Counted from the stretch's first letter, positions 45,400 to 58,420 are shown. The stretch is DNA of 64,000 nucleotides from Hemibagrus wyckioides (GCF_019097595.1 NC_080718.1:23298157-23362156), one strand, 5' to 3'. Notes: a model not told the origin generated them from the sequence alone. Made by a program: numbers and translations.

Positions 45400-47084
45400 T
45401 ACATTTTAATGTATATTGAACCTTTCATATATATAATGCAGCTCAAGATGCTTGACGTGTCAAAACATAAAAAAGAAATTAAAAAATGTAAAATTAGGAT
45501 AAAATTAAAAGAATAAATCAGTAATAAATAAAAAAAAATCTTTAAACAATAACTGAAGGACAAAACACTTTTTTTTTTTTTAATGAATATTTGGCAATAT
45601 TTCAACAAATGAAAGGTTCCAGATTTTTGGGGGGCATAATAGATAAAAGCTGCTTCACCCAGTACCAGAATTGATTATTGCGATGAACAGATGAGATCTG
45701 TTTTGAATATAATGTGGATAAAAATGGATACTTCTCTGTTGACTTCTTTTTAATGAGCCTTTTTTTAATTAGATTTTTTAAATCAAATTTGTAAAAGCAT
45801 CATGAAATATTTCTAACTGATGAATATCAAATCTAATCTGATGTATCTAAGTCTCTAATCTTGATTGAACAGAAATATAGGCTTTGCTACGGAAGTGGTG
45901 ACGTTTCATGTTTAGAGATGCTTAAAGATATGAACATTTTGTTTGCCTGTTTGTTTTATCTGGTTATCGGCTTTGCTACAGTAATTTTAAGTCCTTGGTT
46001 TGGTCAAGTGAAATACTTTGCTCGCTATATATGAGCCAAGCTTCTTCTGCCAATTTATGTGAAACATTAGTGGCATAGTGACAGCAGACTTAACACAACA
46101 TGTAGACAACGTCACACCTGTTTACAGTATGAAACATGCCAATGAGATACACCACCACTCGGCAGAACTGACAAAGCCACTGGAAAGACTGTTGAATATT
46201 ATTAGCCTTTCTCCTGGACTTACTTATAGCATTTTATTTATGTAGCGTATGTCATGACCTGAAGTAAGAAAAGTAATGGAAGCTATCAGAGCTTCTACTC
46301 CAACTCAACCATTTTGTCACTGTTCTCAGATGGGGCTGATCACGCTGACATTTCCAGATAAAAGGTATAATAATGTCAATAACTCCCTGAATGTGCCTTA
46401 GAAATAAGCACATCCACCATTATCATCTTTGGCACCATTTACTGTGTTCAGTCATAAATGAAAAGTGAATTAAATGACACATTCAAAATGAGAAGCCTAC
46501 ATTGCAGTGCTCATTTCCTCATCCTCCCATTTCCATGACAGTTAAGCAGTATGCCACAATGGCTCCTGAGATTCTTATTTCTTTATGACTGACTGTTTCT
46601 TTTGTGTTGTGCATTGTCTCACGCCCAGAGCCCTTGGCCCTGCCTTGTGAAGCATAAATTCAGATCTGCAAGACACAAATCTGGTTGAACCACTGCTCAG
46701 GAAACATCAGTCGATGCTTCAGTGCTCTGTTTTTAACTCTCCCTTGCCCCTAAAAGCCATAGGGAAAGAGAGGGAGGAAGAAGAAAAAAAAAACGAGTGT
46801 AAGCAAGAACTGAAAGAACTAAAGGAATGGAAGGGGCATTGAGAAAAGAAGAATAAGATGCAAGTGAGCACAAGCTAAGGACAAATGAAGGGGAATGAAG
46901 AAGTCAACCAGCCTAGAGAGTACTTTTCATCCTTTTTTTTTTTTTTTTTTTAAATCCATGACCTAGGGTAAATTTTCATGGGAGTAAATGTACTTCTAGA
47001 AAGTCATTTAAACTTTAGCCAGAAAGTCATGCATGACATCATCCAGACCAATCATTTCAATGTATATCAGTCAGTCTATAAAAT
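45400..47084. other. Intron, no gene seen
   Basis: AT-rich to 45600 with A and T runs; 46290-46760 is repeat-free and mixed in composition; T run at 46934-46951. Nothing coding. Confidence 0.4.
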
Positions 47085-47440
47085 TCAATTTAATTTAATT
47101 CAATTCAATTGTATTTGTATAGCGCTTAACGATTGACATTGTCTCAAAGCAGCTTTACAGAACATAAGATATATAGCACAAAAAGTTCAAGATCAATATT
47201 AGACAAAAGTTCAAGATTATTATATTATATTTTATATATTATTATACTTATATTTAAAGATATTTGTATTTATCCCTAATGACTTGCTCCTGAGGTGAGT
47301 GTGGCAAGAAAATAAAAACGATGGTAAGAGGAAGAGACCTTGAGAGGACCAGACTCAAAAGGGAACCCATCCTCATTTGGGTGACATGCAGAGAGTGTGA
47401 TTATGAATTGTTATAAATACTGGAGAGTGTGATTATGAAT
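47085..47440 (-). repeat. Family A repeat, copy 6 (longest unbroken)
   Basis: TTCAATTCAATTGTATTTGT, AGCGCTTAACGATTGACATT, TCTCAAAGCAGCTTTACAGA, ACCTTGAGAGGACCAGACTC, AAAAGGGAACCCATCCTCAT and AGAGTGTGATTATGAAT (twice). Serves here as the reference order for the other copies. Its far end abuts the Tc1-related fragment at 47468. Confidence 0.8.
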
Positions 47441-47467
47441 GATGTCCTTTCTACAGTCATAATACAA

Positions 47468-47888
47468 TAGTATACAAGTTTGTTGGGACATGGCCATGAC
47501 CCCTTATATGCGCTTGCTGAACATCCTTTTCCAAATGCATGGCAGTAATATGGCATCTGCCCCCATCTTTCCTTCTCTAACAGCGTCCATTTTCGGGAAG
47601 ACTTTGTTAGGATAGCCAGGTAGTGATGTTTGGGCAAGGTCGTCATCATTCCAATTTATCTGAAAGGTGTTCAATGGGGTGGAGATCAGGGTTCTGTCCA
47701 GGCCACTCGAATTCTCCTACTTCAGCCTTCTCAAATCATGTCTATATGGAGCTCTGTTTGTGCACAGGTGCTTTGTCATGCTGGAACAGGTTTGGAATTC
47801 CAGTGAAGGGAAATTCTAGATAAACTTTTAGGGACAGTTTGAGGAAGGCCAGCATATGGGGGTTATGGACAGGAGTACTTTTGGCAAT
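47468..47888 (-). mobile_element. Decayed Tc1/mariner-related non-autonomous element
   Basis: Left end GGGACATGGCCATGACCCC and right end GGTTATGGACAGGAGTACTT with TTTGGC are degraded forms of terminal repeats I know as GGCCAAAAGTATGTGGACA. The interior has TTCAATGGGGTGGAGATCAG, TCTGTCCAGGCCACTCGAAT, ATGCTGGAACAGGTTTGG. On the minus strand the PDLNP region of a transposase is damaged here. Confidence 0.7.
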
Positions 47889-48873
47889 AAGAAGCTTGAG
47901 ACAATAAGGCATATGGCAATCTAATACATAGATTGTTAGCAGGAGTTGTAATGGCAGATGAAGCCTGTTGGAATATGCCTGTAAATGTCTATATCAGCTT
48001 ATGTCAGTTGTTGCCAAGAAGGGCTTACAGCCAGTCTAGATTTATTGGCACTGTTCATTGTTTAAAAGTGATTTCCTAAAATAAACATGATTTGCATGAA
48101 AGGATCACTAAAAGAACAAGAAATGACAATCTATTCTATTAACATGCACTGTAATTATACCTTTAACAACTCTCCATAAATTTTATTATAGCCTTTACTC
48201 TTTCCCGATTCACTGAAGAAGAACCCAAAGATCCGAGATTCAGAATTATACAATTTGTTCAGTTTGGGCTGATTAAAAATGAACTAGCATAGATAGTGAT
48301 AGTTAAATCTAAACCAAAATGGTTTACAAGACACAACAAAGGGTAGTCAACTTGTGCAAAGCTTTAGAGCTGCTTAGGTGATAGTGGTCATGTATTAATG
48401 TATTGAGGCCACGAGTTCTATAGAAACATCTATAGATCCGTTTCATAGCTACAAAATACTAAACTCGTGCAAACGACTACAACTGAAAACGAGTGCGCCA
48501 GATAGAGCAAGAGAATTATATCATTGTGCCCAGAGGAACTTAAGCTTGAAATTAATAATGAGATGATAATATTAAACATAACTTCAGTTTTAGAATGACA
48601 CATAAAAGCATTCTGGTGTTGTGACACGGGTATACCCTGTCACTCTGAGCGAATTCTCAAAGCAAGTAAGACTTGTTCCTGCAAATAATTAACAGGTAGT
48701 TATATATTAAATATGACACACTACAACGTTTTAAGTCATGGGTTCAAGTTTCACACCATAATAATATGTGGTCTTTAGATATTTAGTTTGTGGCCTTGAA
48801 ATATTATATTATCTATAATATATATTAACTTCTGGCCATAGTTTATTAAAAACTAATTGCCATTTCACCTCAG
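47889..48873. other. Intron, no gene seen
   Basis: Single-copy-looking; nothing recognised. Confidence 0.4.
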
Positions 48874-48886
48874 CAGAGAGAGAGGG

Positions 48887-48917
<31 letters not shown>

Positions 48918-48933
48918 GAGAGAGAGAGAGAGA
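48874..48933. repeat. (GA)n microsatellite with GGGA interruptions
   Basis: About 60 bases of GA units with GG interruptions at about 48894 and 48908. Confidence 0.95.
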
Positions 48934-50599
48934 ATATCTGAGTTCTTGGGCTCTCTTCCCAAAACTATGTTGTAATGAAATCAATGTTATGTTATTTTAT
49001 TATTTTATCTATATTTAAGTAACATTGCAAGATGTTTTGAAAAGACATATCTATGATTGTCATATTTTTAAAAATAGTTTATGAAATGATTGAATAATTC
49101 AACGTGAAAAAAAAAAAACACTTCAATAAGAGCTAGGAGATTTGTTATACGAAGGATGAGTCCTTAAGATTGTTAGACATCAGAGAGGCTTCAATAAATA
49201 TTCATACTGTGGCCATGTTGACTTTTTTGTGTTTAAATAAAACTACACAATATTCCTATATATTTAAGCTCAAAATATCACTTGTGGTATATTAATTTTC
49301 TGCATTTTTCCAAGAAGGCCATAAAGAAATATGGCATAGGATTTATGCCGGTGACATGCAGCCCTATGAACATTGACGTTAACTAAAGCCTTTCTTATAT
49401 TTGTTCATGGAATATAGGCAAAAGTCAACAGAACTAATGAAGCATGTCTAAGTGTGGATGCTTTACCGAGTGGATCCTTTGTCTTTGTACGGATGTGAGG
49501 GGCAAAAGATGCAAATGCCTCTCAGACAAATTCTTCAAACACAGATTCACCTTACTGACCTGCTTGTCTGTGTTATTCACATGACCACAGGCATTATGCA
49601 TGCTCTTCAACACTTGAACAAGAAAATGAATCATCAATGTGCCATGATATTTCTGGGAATGCTGAGAGGTCTTTATCAATCATGATAGCAATCAGAGTGA
49701 AGTCATTTTAACAGCGTGATGATTTCAAGCGTTTCCATGATGGAAATGTGTCCTCAGTGTGACACAGATTGACACTGACCTTGACATGGACTACATTATC
49801 ATTCTCGTTTCTTTATGTTGTCCATTTAGATGGAGCTAATATCAATGAAAAGGCTCGTGATGATTCAAAATGAATTTAAATATTCATGGACAATTATTAA
49901 ATCACAAACGGCTGTCCATTTGAACACCAAGCACAATAGAATGAGGTCAGTGGATCATGATCTTCAAAAATATGGTCATTTTAAGATTGTTTTCCTTACT
50001 TCCTTAGATGGGGCTTTGAAATAAAACATGTCTCATCATTGAATCTAAAAAAGAACAAGAAAAGACCTGATATACTGTAGAACCTTACATCACAGCGAGG
50101 CTGAATGACTAGAAGATGTGCATTAAAACATAATAATATAAATAGCAATTCTGTCTGTAATAGGAATGCTAGGTTGCATACGCTAATATTTATGCACTCA
50201 TTCTAATATGTTATTGTTTCTATAGTAACAACCCATACATAGTGGACATTCTACATAATCGAAGAATCATAATACATGAATTTTAAAACCTCATTGTTAA
50301 ACGAAGTAAAACCTAATTACATTGTGATCATTTTTTTTTAGAGACATTTATTTTACATTTATGGGAGGAGTCTCGGTTGTACAAACTTTGTAAAAGTCAT
50401 GGTACTTTCTAAAGATTATTAGCACATGAATGTCATAACATCATGGTCTATTATTCTTTACTTATACATTATAATCATTACAATGTAACCACCAAAAAGG
50501 TAAGAAGCTGTCCTCTGGACCACTTAAAAGATCAAGTCAAGAAGTATTCATAACACATTATAATATATGTTTAGAAGAACAGATATTGCCAGGTATAGA
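48934..50599. other. Intron; candidate conserved block at 49300-49820
   Basis: 49300-49820 has no repeat, balanced composition and an octamer ATGCAAAT at 49509-49516 with homeobox-type words (ATCAATCATGATAGCAAT). 50340-50420 matches the repeat at 35680. Nothing coding. Confidence 0.4.
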
Positions 50600-51130
50600 C
50601 ATGCTCTATAAATCCTTATTACCACTTACAGAGTGCTTTACATGCTCTATAACTTCTTATTACCAGTTACAGAGTGCTACACACTCAATAGCTACATATT
50701 ACCAGTTATAGTGTGCTACACATGTTCAATAACTACATATTACCAGTCACAGAGTGTCATATATGTGCTATAACTAGTTATTGCTAAATATAGAGTGCTA
50801 AGCATGCTCTATAACTGCTAACTAGTTATAGAGTGCTACTCATGTGTTATAACAACTTACTCTCAGTTTCACATGTACAGTATGCTCTATTACCATTTAT
50901 TATTTATTACTAATATTGTGTTATACTTGTTCTATAACTATTTAGTATCTGTTATAGAGTGCGACCCATGCTTTATAATTACTTATTACCAGTTACAGAT
51001 CGCTATACCTGCTCTATAAGTATATATTGTCAGTTATAGAGGGCTATGCTTGCCCTATAACTACTTATTACCAGTTACAAAGCACAGTGCCTACTCTATA
51101 ATACCTTATTACCAATTACATTCATATCAT
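50600..51130 (+). repeat. 41-bp minisatellite, about 13 diverged units
   Basis: Unit starts at 50600, 50641, 50682, 50721, 50762, 50803, 50841, about 50882, 50926, 50967, 51008, 51049 and 51090 give a nearly constant 41-bp period. The consensus is CATGCTCTATAACTACTTAT followed by TACCAGTTACAGAGTGC and TACA. Units differ at roughly one base in five, so the array is old. Weaker units seem to continue to about 51480. Confidence 0.85.
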
Positions 51131-51267
51131 AGCACCTGGCATTATGATTATTTTTTTTTTATGTTGTCAGTGTCATGCATGCTTTTGACACTTAACAGTT
51201 ATACTCTGCTGCACATGCAGGATAACTATGCATTATAATTGATACATCCATGCATGTATGCTATGCA

Positions 51268-51302
<35 letters not shown>

Positions 51303-51480
51303 CAGTCATTCTGTGCTGTTCATTATTAGTTGTACAGCATGCATAACTGTTTATTATAAAAAATATACTTATTATAGCTGCCTTATCACCATTTATACAG
51401 TGTTGTCTATGCCCCATAATTACTAATTACCAGATATACAGTGCTATGTATGTATGCTCCATGGCTAATTATTGAAATGT
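51131..51480. repeat. Degraded extension of the 41-bp array with (AAT)n insertion
   Basis: Words of the unit recur (CATGCAGGATAACTATGC, CCCCATAATTACTAATTACC, CAGATATACAGTGC) around an AAT microsatellite at 51269-51302. Period is no longer regular. Confidence 0.5.
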
Positions 51481-52964
51481 TACCATATTTATTACAAGGT
51501 AACTTCTTAAGAAGTAAAACTAAGGATTTTATTAAGCCTTTTTGATAGTTACACTGTTGAGACTAATCCTATTCTACAATGTGTTACCTTCGAATGCATA
51601 TATTTAGCAGTACAATCTCTCTTGTGTGATTCATTTCATTCTAAAAAGTCATAAGGCAAGTGAAAATCACTGGAGCACAAAAATAATTAATCTAAGCTGT
51701 ATCATTTGCATTTGCTTATGTTATGACTTTATTGTCAGTATCCACCCAAAAAAAATAAAAAATAAAAAATCTGATGAAACAGAAACCAAACTCTCATTTG
51801 CATTCAGAGAAATTAATCAAATATGTAATGATGAGTAAACTGAGCGACGTTCATTCCTGCACACTGTTACACACACCGCTGATGATAAAGAAATTGATAG
51901 AGGTGTGAAATTGATATAGCAGTGTGACTGGGAAAAAAGAACGTAATCAAGAAAAAGAATAAGAAAAAGCAAAGGGAGGTCTGTCCGCACTAATGCAACA
52001 CAATTTCTAACCATGGATTAAAATGTCTCATGGTTTTACATACAGAGTTGTCGTTATTCTGAATAAAATGCTTTCTATTAAGTTTGTTCTCTTATCTCAT
52101 CTTCATTCATTGCTATGGCTATATTCTTTTTGCTATTACTTTTCCTTCACGTCTTTATTCACCATTGCTAACCAGAACAGTCTGACCACAAACAAACGCT
52201 CATCAAGATACTCTCCAAAAGGGCAGATGTTTCACACCTGATGCCAAGCCGCTCACCCAGGACAAACAAATGCGTCTTAATATCTCTTCTCAGAGATCAG
52301 CTTGGGTGGCCGAGCAAGGGATGGACAGGGAAATAAATCACAATCAGAGCTGTACACACAAGCATGGACTCATCAGTCCCTTTATTTTAGTATTCATGGG
52401 GGTCAGCCCAAAGACTAGAATTTCTTCTGGAAGATTAGAGACATCTACAATTACATGAGATAACAGAATACAGGCACAATCTCACCACAAACTGCCAATT
52501 AGGTGTCAGTTTAGAGAAGACATTTGCTTTTTTTGGTAACTATACCTCTCCAGGGTGGTGAAATTGCCGGTCCAATAGCAGACAATTATTGTAATTAAAA
52601 TAATAGTTCACCAAGATGGAGCATAATGATTTTTGGGTGTTTGGGTTGCCAGAAACAATGATCATTAAGAATTCAGTGGGTGGACACAAAAAATCTCCGA
52701 AAGACTATAAATTGGGAGATGTAGCGGTGTGTGTGGGCTTTCGGCTTGTCCTGCCTTCAGTGTGGGTCTCGCACGAGAGCACAGCGTTATGAAATTTTCA
52801 GACAGGATTTGTGAAGCATTTGTAGGTAGCAACTTGTTATGTGACAATCAGTAGTGTAGTAGCGAATCTTAGTATCATGAGCACGAAAACTCATGGCATG
52901 AAAACACCTCATTACATGCCTTTTAATTTCACATCTCCTCATTTCACACTTCTGGTTATGTGAA
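51481..52964. other. Intron, no gene seen
   Basis: Single-copy-looking with an A-rich tract at 51745-51770. Open frames on both strands at 51626-52458 lack splice context. Confidence 0.4.
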
Positions 52965-53245
52965 AATCCATGGGCATTAATATGTTGCCACCAACCCCCC
53001 ATTTAAGGATATAATAAAACCTCCACTCTTCTGGGAAGGCTTTTCACTAGATTTTGAAGCGTGGCTCTGGGGATTTGTGCTCATTCAGGTATAAGAGCAT
53101 TATTGGGGTCAGGCAGTGGTGGCTTAGTTGTGCAGTCGGCATTCCAATTCATCCCAATGGAGTTCAGTGGGGTTGAGGTCAGGGATCTGTGCAGGCCACT
53201 TGAAATCTTCCACTCCAACTTTGGTAAACCATGTCTTCATGAGTC
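52965..53245 (-). pseudogene. Tc1-like transposase fragment (C-terminal part)
   Basis: On the minus strand one frame reads WPAQIPDLNPTELHWDELE and hits a stop soon after; PDLNP lies at 53169-53183. The PDLNP motif contains the second D of the DDE catalytic triad in Tc1-type transposases. The rest, down to CCATGGGCATTAATATG at 52969, follows the 3' end of the same element type as 47468-47888. Both terminal repeats are missing, and the right edge meets the array at 53279. Confidence 0.75.
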
Positions 53246-53278
53246 GAATTTACTCCCAGTTTGGCTGATAAGTGCAAA

Positions 53279-53338
53279 GCAAAATAACAAATCCCAAAAC
53301 AAAATAACAAACCAAAACAAAACAACAAATCTGAAAAG
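53279..53338 (-). repeat. Antisense arm: three 18-20-bp units
   Basis: AAAATAACAAATCCCAAAAC, AAAATAACAAACCAAAAC and AAAACAACAAATCTGAAAAG are the complement of the unit GTTTTCGGATTTGTTATTTT that forms the array at 53468-53810. Confidence 0.85.
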
Positions 53339-53467
53339 ATTTAATGTAAAAGAAACAAAATTAGATACACAATTTCTTATCTTGAGTGACATATGTCCCA
53401 TCCATTCAGTGGTAAGAATTCCATTCACAAACTATGCCTACCTTTTCCTGTTTGTCTGAATTGTCAT

Positions 53468-53810
53468 GTTTTCGGATTTGTTATTTTGTTTTCGGATTTG
53501 TTTATTTTTGGATTTGGTATTTTGTTTTCTGATTTTTTATTCATTCATTTATTTATTATTTAGTTTTCTGATTTGCTTTTTTGGATTTGTTATTTTGTTT
53601 TCTGATTTTGTTTTTTATTATTTGTTATTTAGTTTTCTGATTTGCTTTTTTGGATTTGTTATTTTGTTTTCTGATTTTGTTTTTTATTATTTGTTATTTT
53701 GTTTTCTGATTTGTTTTTTTTTTGCATTTGATATTTTGCTTTCTGATTTGTTTGTTATCTTTCTTTCAGATTTGTTATTTTGTTTTTTTATTTGTTATTT
53801 AGTTTTGCAT
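53468..53810 (+). repeat. Sense arm: 20-bp minisatellite with 69-bp higher-order repeat
   Basis: Starts with intact GTTTTCGGATTTGTTATTTT and degrades into units such as GTTTTCTGATTTGC and GGATTTGTTATTTT. A 69-bp block beginning TAGTTTTCTGATTTGC at 53561 recurs at 53630. Together with 53279-53338 it forms inverted arms around a 129-bp non-repetitive spacer. Confidence 0.85.
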
Positions 53811-56800
53811 TTCTCTGTCACCATATTCCCCAAAGGAGATCCTACTCAACTGTGTGCTTTCAACAATTTGGGCCAGGTGTCTACATATATGGTGTATATT
53901 GATATGTATACTTGGTGTACAGTGGTACAGATGGAATGTGGAATGATCCAAGCTGAGCAACAGTCTATAGATTTGACTATTTATTTGTTTTAACTAAGAT
54001 CAGGATATGTGAAACTACATGCCATAATGCTAATAAAATTCTTAATGGAATAGTCCTGGACCTTTTTGTTGCTGATAATTAATCGGTGAATAATTTTATT
54101 TTGATCTGATGTTTGTTCTTTATCTTCTTTATTAATAAACTGGAATACTATTTCATACTCCAAGGTTCATGGAGTCCACACAAGTTAAACTGACCAAAAC
54201 ATGGGCTTTGAACATTTGAAGTATTAATATTAATTATTCATGATGTATGTATCAAAGATTATTTTATACACATCAGCATTAGCTGCTTTATCCAAGTCTG
54301 GGTTATGGTGGACACAGGTCCTGTAACACTGTGAGCAGAAATACAGTTTTCTTTCGGTTTTTGTTGGCTTTTATGAGTTCTGATGAGCACGACTCTACCT
54401 GCAATCCACTGGGCTCATTACTGGTTTGATGAGGATAAATATGCGGATGCAAATCTTTGACTTAACAGTTACAAGATCTTAGCCTAATTGAACTCAATCT
54501 ATGTGAGATTTATCAAAGCAAAGATTAATCAAAGCCCACATTAACAGACTATCTACTGGAAGAATGGTGTTTCTACCTGGGAGAGCAATTCCAGAGAGCC
54601 ATAGAATCTATGCCAAGGCATACTGAAGCTATTCTGGTGTATTGTAATAGTCAAACACCACTAAGACACTATGTTATTTCCATTCATTTGTCACCTATCT
54701 GCATATACTTTTTTCAGATAACTTTTTGTCAGCATAAATGGAACAATATCAATGTTTTGAAGCCAGTTTCCTATTTTTATAACACACACAGGAATTCCCT
54801 CTTAACCATTATATCTATGCCAGCTAAATCAATAATTTGTAGAAATTTAAATATACTCCTCACCCGCCCACCCAGACCTCTACAATTTCTGAGTTGTGCA
54901 CAGTTTTGGGGGATATATATATATAAATTTATAAAAGACATTCTACTGTCAGTGTTCACTAAGCTATAATATGGACGCAATGTGTTTAAAAACATTGTCC
55001 ATATTTGAGTATATTGCATCCATCTGGAGCCTAAGAATTAATGGCCACGCTGCTAGGAGAACAGATGCATGGCTAAACAAAACAGGTAAACACGAATCCT
55101 GTCGTGGGAAAAGCAGCCAAATATCAACTCATTGTTCTGGTTAGATCTCTGGATGAGCTTGAGCTGCTATAAACACCAGGGGTACAAACCCAAATTAAAC
55201 AGCATCTCCCCTTCCATCCATTTTGAGGCAGACGAAGGGATAACTACCAAGCAAGGTCAGTAGTGTCTGTAATTGATGTGTGTGCTTGGTGGATGGTTGC
55301 CGAGGGAACAGGTGCTTAATGTTTAGAGATGTTGTGGGATTTGAAGCCAGGAGTAGGGAGATCCCCTGGCCTGTAATTGCCTGCTGTTGTATCCAGCAAC
55401 CTAGTGGGCTGAGTAATGATGTGCTAAAGATTTCCTGGCAAGGTGATTGACCTGGCACTCTTCTTATTTGTCAACAGAAAGTGAGAGGGTGAGATATGAC
55501 AGCATGTTAGGGGTGACTATTGTCCCTGGGTGAGCACAGGTTTGTCTTGAGCTGTTTCTTGTTAGACAGCGTGCTTGCTCGGGTCCTAGACGCAGGTGGA
55601 CAAACTAGAAATTGATTCGCTTGGAAAGTAAACGTTCCAGTGTGTATGCCCAGTCCTGTGTTTTGTCAGCCACTGAAATCTAATTGGCTAGGATGAAAAA
55701 GTGGTGGCTAGCTTATTATAAGAAGACATACGGAGCTAATAAACAAGATAAGGGAACAAGTATACAGATACACTATGTGACGGCATGTCTAGTCCTTTCT
55801 GGCCATAGACAACACCAACTGCAAGTGCCGTTAGGTGACACAGAGCGTTTGTAAAGTCTTGTCTATAACAAATTCTGCATTTCTTCTTAAGGACTGAGTG
55901 CTTGACCCTTTTCATAAGACTTGACTGGAGGAGCATAACTGTTTTACTTTCACACAAGGTCAGCCATTTTCATACCACAATTACCTTCACAGCTAGTGGG
56001 TTCATAACACGGTCATGGCCCGTATTGAAAAGGACCTTTAACAGCCTATTTAATAGTAAATTCACCGGTGACCACAGTAAATAAATAAATAAACAAATAA
56101 ATAAAGTGCAAAAATCGCATGCACTTTTCTGTTTAGTAGCATAAAAGGAATAAACATTACTGGATAGTGGTAGAGTGGGTATTAGAGGCAGGGTAAGACT
56201 CATGTAGGAATGATTAAATCATTACAGTGCATAAACCTAGCCCTCACCTCACACATAAATAGCATTATTTAAGTCTGTCTAGCCTGAAACTATGTAAACC
56301 TGATACAGGAAATACATTTGGAATCAAGAAATGCATAATTAGTCCTCATAGAAAAACCTTTTTATGGTCAAAGGGAATATGCCTCACATATAGAGCACCA
56401 GATGTGGAGATTAGGAATGAGTAGTGTGTGCTAGTTACAGCAGTGAGGTGCAGTGAGGTACAGCATCACTGTCATGTACATTACATTTCATTATAGCTGC
56501 ATAAAAATGGGTTTTGTTTAGCAGATTTCAAAAACAGTAATTATTATTATTATTACTATTATGATATTTATTTTTTGTTGTTTTGGGTTTTTTGTTTGTT
56601 TGATTGTTTTTTTTTGTTGTTGTTGTTTATTTAGTTGCTAGTCCTACTTGTTTGCTGGGCAAAAAAAGAAAAAAGACATGAACACAGACTACTGATTTTT
56701 TTTCCATCCTTGCCTAGAGGCTTGCCACAGCAGTAATACCCTGCTTTAATTGTGAGATAACAATAGCAATCTCAAAAGACTGTGCGATTTCTATTACAGT

Positions 56801-57954
56801 TCTTTAGTATCTGTCACTTTCCCGACCCCAGTGGTGTCTTCTTTGCTCTAAAACATCTGCTTCATCTCCCACTGCCTCATTACCAAACCATTAATGAGCT
56901 GAGTCAGGTGTACGACAGCAAACAAGATCACTCTGCTGAATGTCCACAGACATTTCTTTTTCTATTTCTAGAACATCGCTGTAGAAGAAAAAGCCTTCTT
57001 CTCTGCGTCTTTATAAAAGTGGCAGGCTTTCTGAAATGAAATGGGCATTCATGCTTGACTGCACCTTATCACCTGCACTTTCACCTGCACATGTTGCTCA
57101 ATGTAAAATTCATCTTCTGTACAACTTTTTTTTTTTTTTTTAAAGCCCTGTTTTAGACTTGCGGCTCATGGAGAAATGTTTGTGTGTGGTTTTACCTGGA
57201 GCGCTTCCCAGAGGTGCTAAGATGAGAAGTCTGAGGTGGTGATTCATAGTGGGATTTCTTTTATTTATTTATTTATTTTTCTTTTCTTTTTTTTTTCCCT
57301 GATAGCACCTGAAAGGTCTAAACACTCAGCAGGTTGTGTAACAGGAAGAGCATGTGCAATCTCCATTACAATTTGGAGAAAATGCTTTCACTTGTGATCT
57401 GCAATCAAATTCCCATCAGTTTTTGAGATACAGAAGCACTGGTTGTTACCGATTAGAAATGTAACCAATATTTTTTCAGATTTCAGCTTGAATTGATAAT
57501 GTGATTGATACTGAACATCAGCAAAGCCGTGATTCGGCTGGAAGTACAAACCTGCAGGATGACTGCCGTAAGTCTATAAACAAGAAATTAACATCAAGTA
57601 ATCAACATTTTGGACACAACATGTCCACAAGCGTTGTTTGAAGACCAAAGAACCTATACTTGCTTATAGCCCACTGGCTAGTTGACAAGCTTGCTGCTCA
57701 TTGTACTCCATGTAATGTAAACTTCATGCTCCATCTAATGTAAAGTTTTAATTAACAGTCATTAGAACTAGAAACAAGCCAAGAGGAAAGATATAACCAC
57801 TGAAACAAAGAAACAAACAAAAAATAAACCTAAATCAGATCATCCAAATGCATTCTTTGTTGTATTTCTGTCTTCTGTCTGCTTTGTTAAATTTTTATTT
57901 ATTTTTTAATTACTTTTATGAATTTTAATTAAGCTAATTAATAAAGTTTTTAAA
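53811..57954. other. Long intron stretch, no gene seen
   Basis: Mostly single-copy. 55195-55460 is repeat-free with balanced composition. T runs at 56600 and 57127-57141, an ATT run at 56537 and a TTTA run at 57263. No exon signals that hold up. Confidence 0.4.
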
Positions 57955-58420
57955 AAACTTTGTGACCACCCTGTACTGCTGCTGTCTGCACCTTGGACAC
58001 TATTGCACTACACACACTTCACTTTACATAATTTTATATAATTTTGCATCACAGCTGTGGTATTTTACACTTCCTGTATGTACATTTTACACTTCCGATA
58101 TACATATTCCATCTTATTTTATATGCATATTCTATACACATATATACATACCTACTTTATTTATATTTATTATATTTTATTCTATTTTTATTCTATTATT
58201 TTTTTTGCTTACTGGGAACTTGTTTTTATGTTTTATATTTCGTATTTTAGTATAATTTGTATATTTTTTATATTTCGTATTTTTGTATTTTATTTTTATA
58301 TTTTATCCTGTCCTTTGTTCTGTCCTTATTCCTTTACCTTTTCCTAGGGTCAAAACAGTCATTTCACTGCATATCACACTGTGTACGATTATGCATGTGA
58401 CAAATAAAAATTTGAATTTT
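57955..58420 (+). mobile_element. Non-LTR retrotransposon 3' tail, related to 40236-40410
   Basis: CTGTCTGCACCTTGGACAC, ATTGCACTACACAC, then a long T/A-rich part, AACAGTCATTTCACTGCATA and the end TGTGTACGATTATGCATGTG with ACAAATAAAAATTTGAA. The closing words match the end of the LINE fragment at 40376. The low-complexity middle part creates spurious open frames. Confidence 0.55.

Noticed and set aside
53466..53993. 175-residue open frame, the longest in the window, Phe/Leu/Ile-rich and membrane-like
   Set aside because: It is a reading of the 20-bp TTTTCGGATTTG array; its 23-residue period equals the 69-bp DNA repeat, and there is no splice or start context.
57160..57250. Possible minus-strand exon ending GCTCCAG|GTAAAAC
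   Set aside because: The acceptors available give exons of only 21 or 35 bp, with a weak donor.
58057..58347. Hydrophobic open frames of 68 to 97 residues
   Set aside because: They lie in the T/A-rich part of a LINE 3' tail; low complexity explains them.
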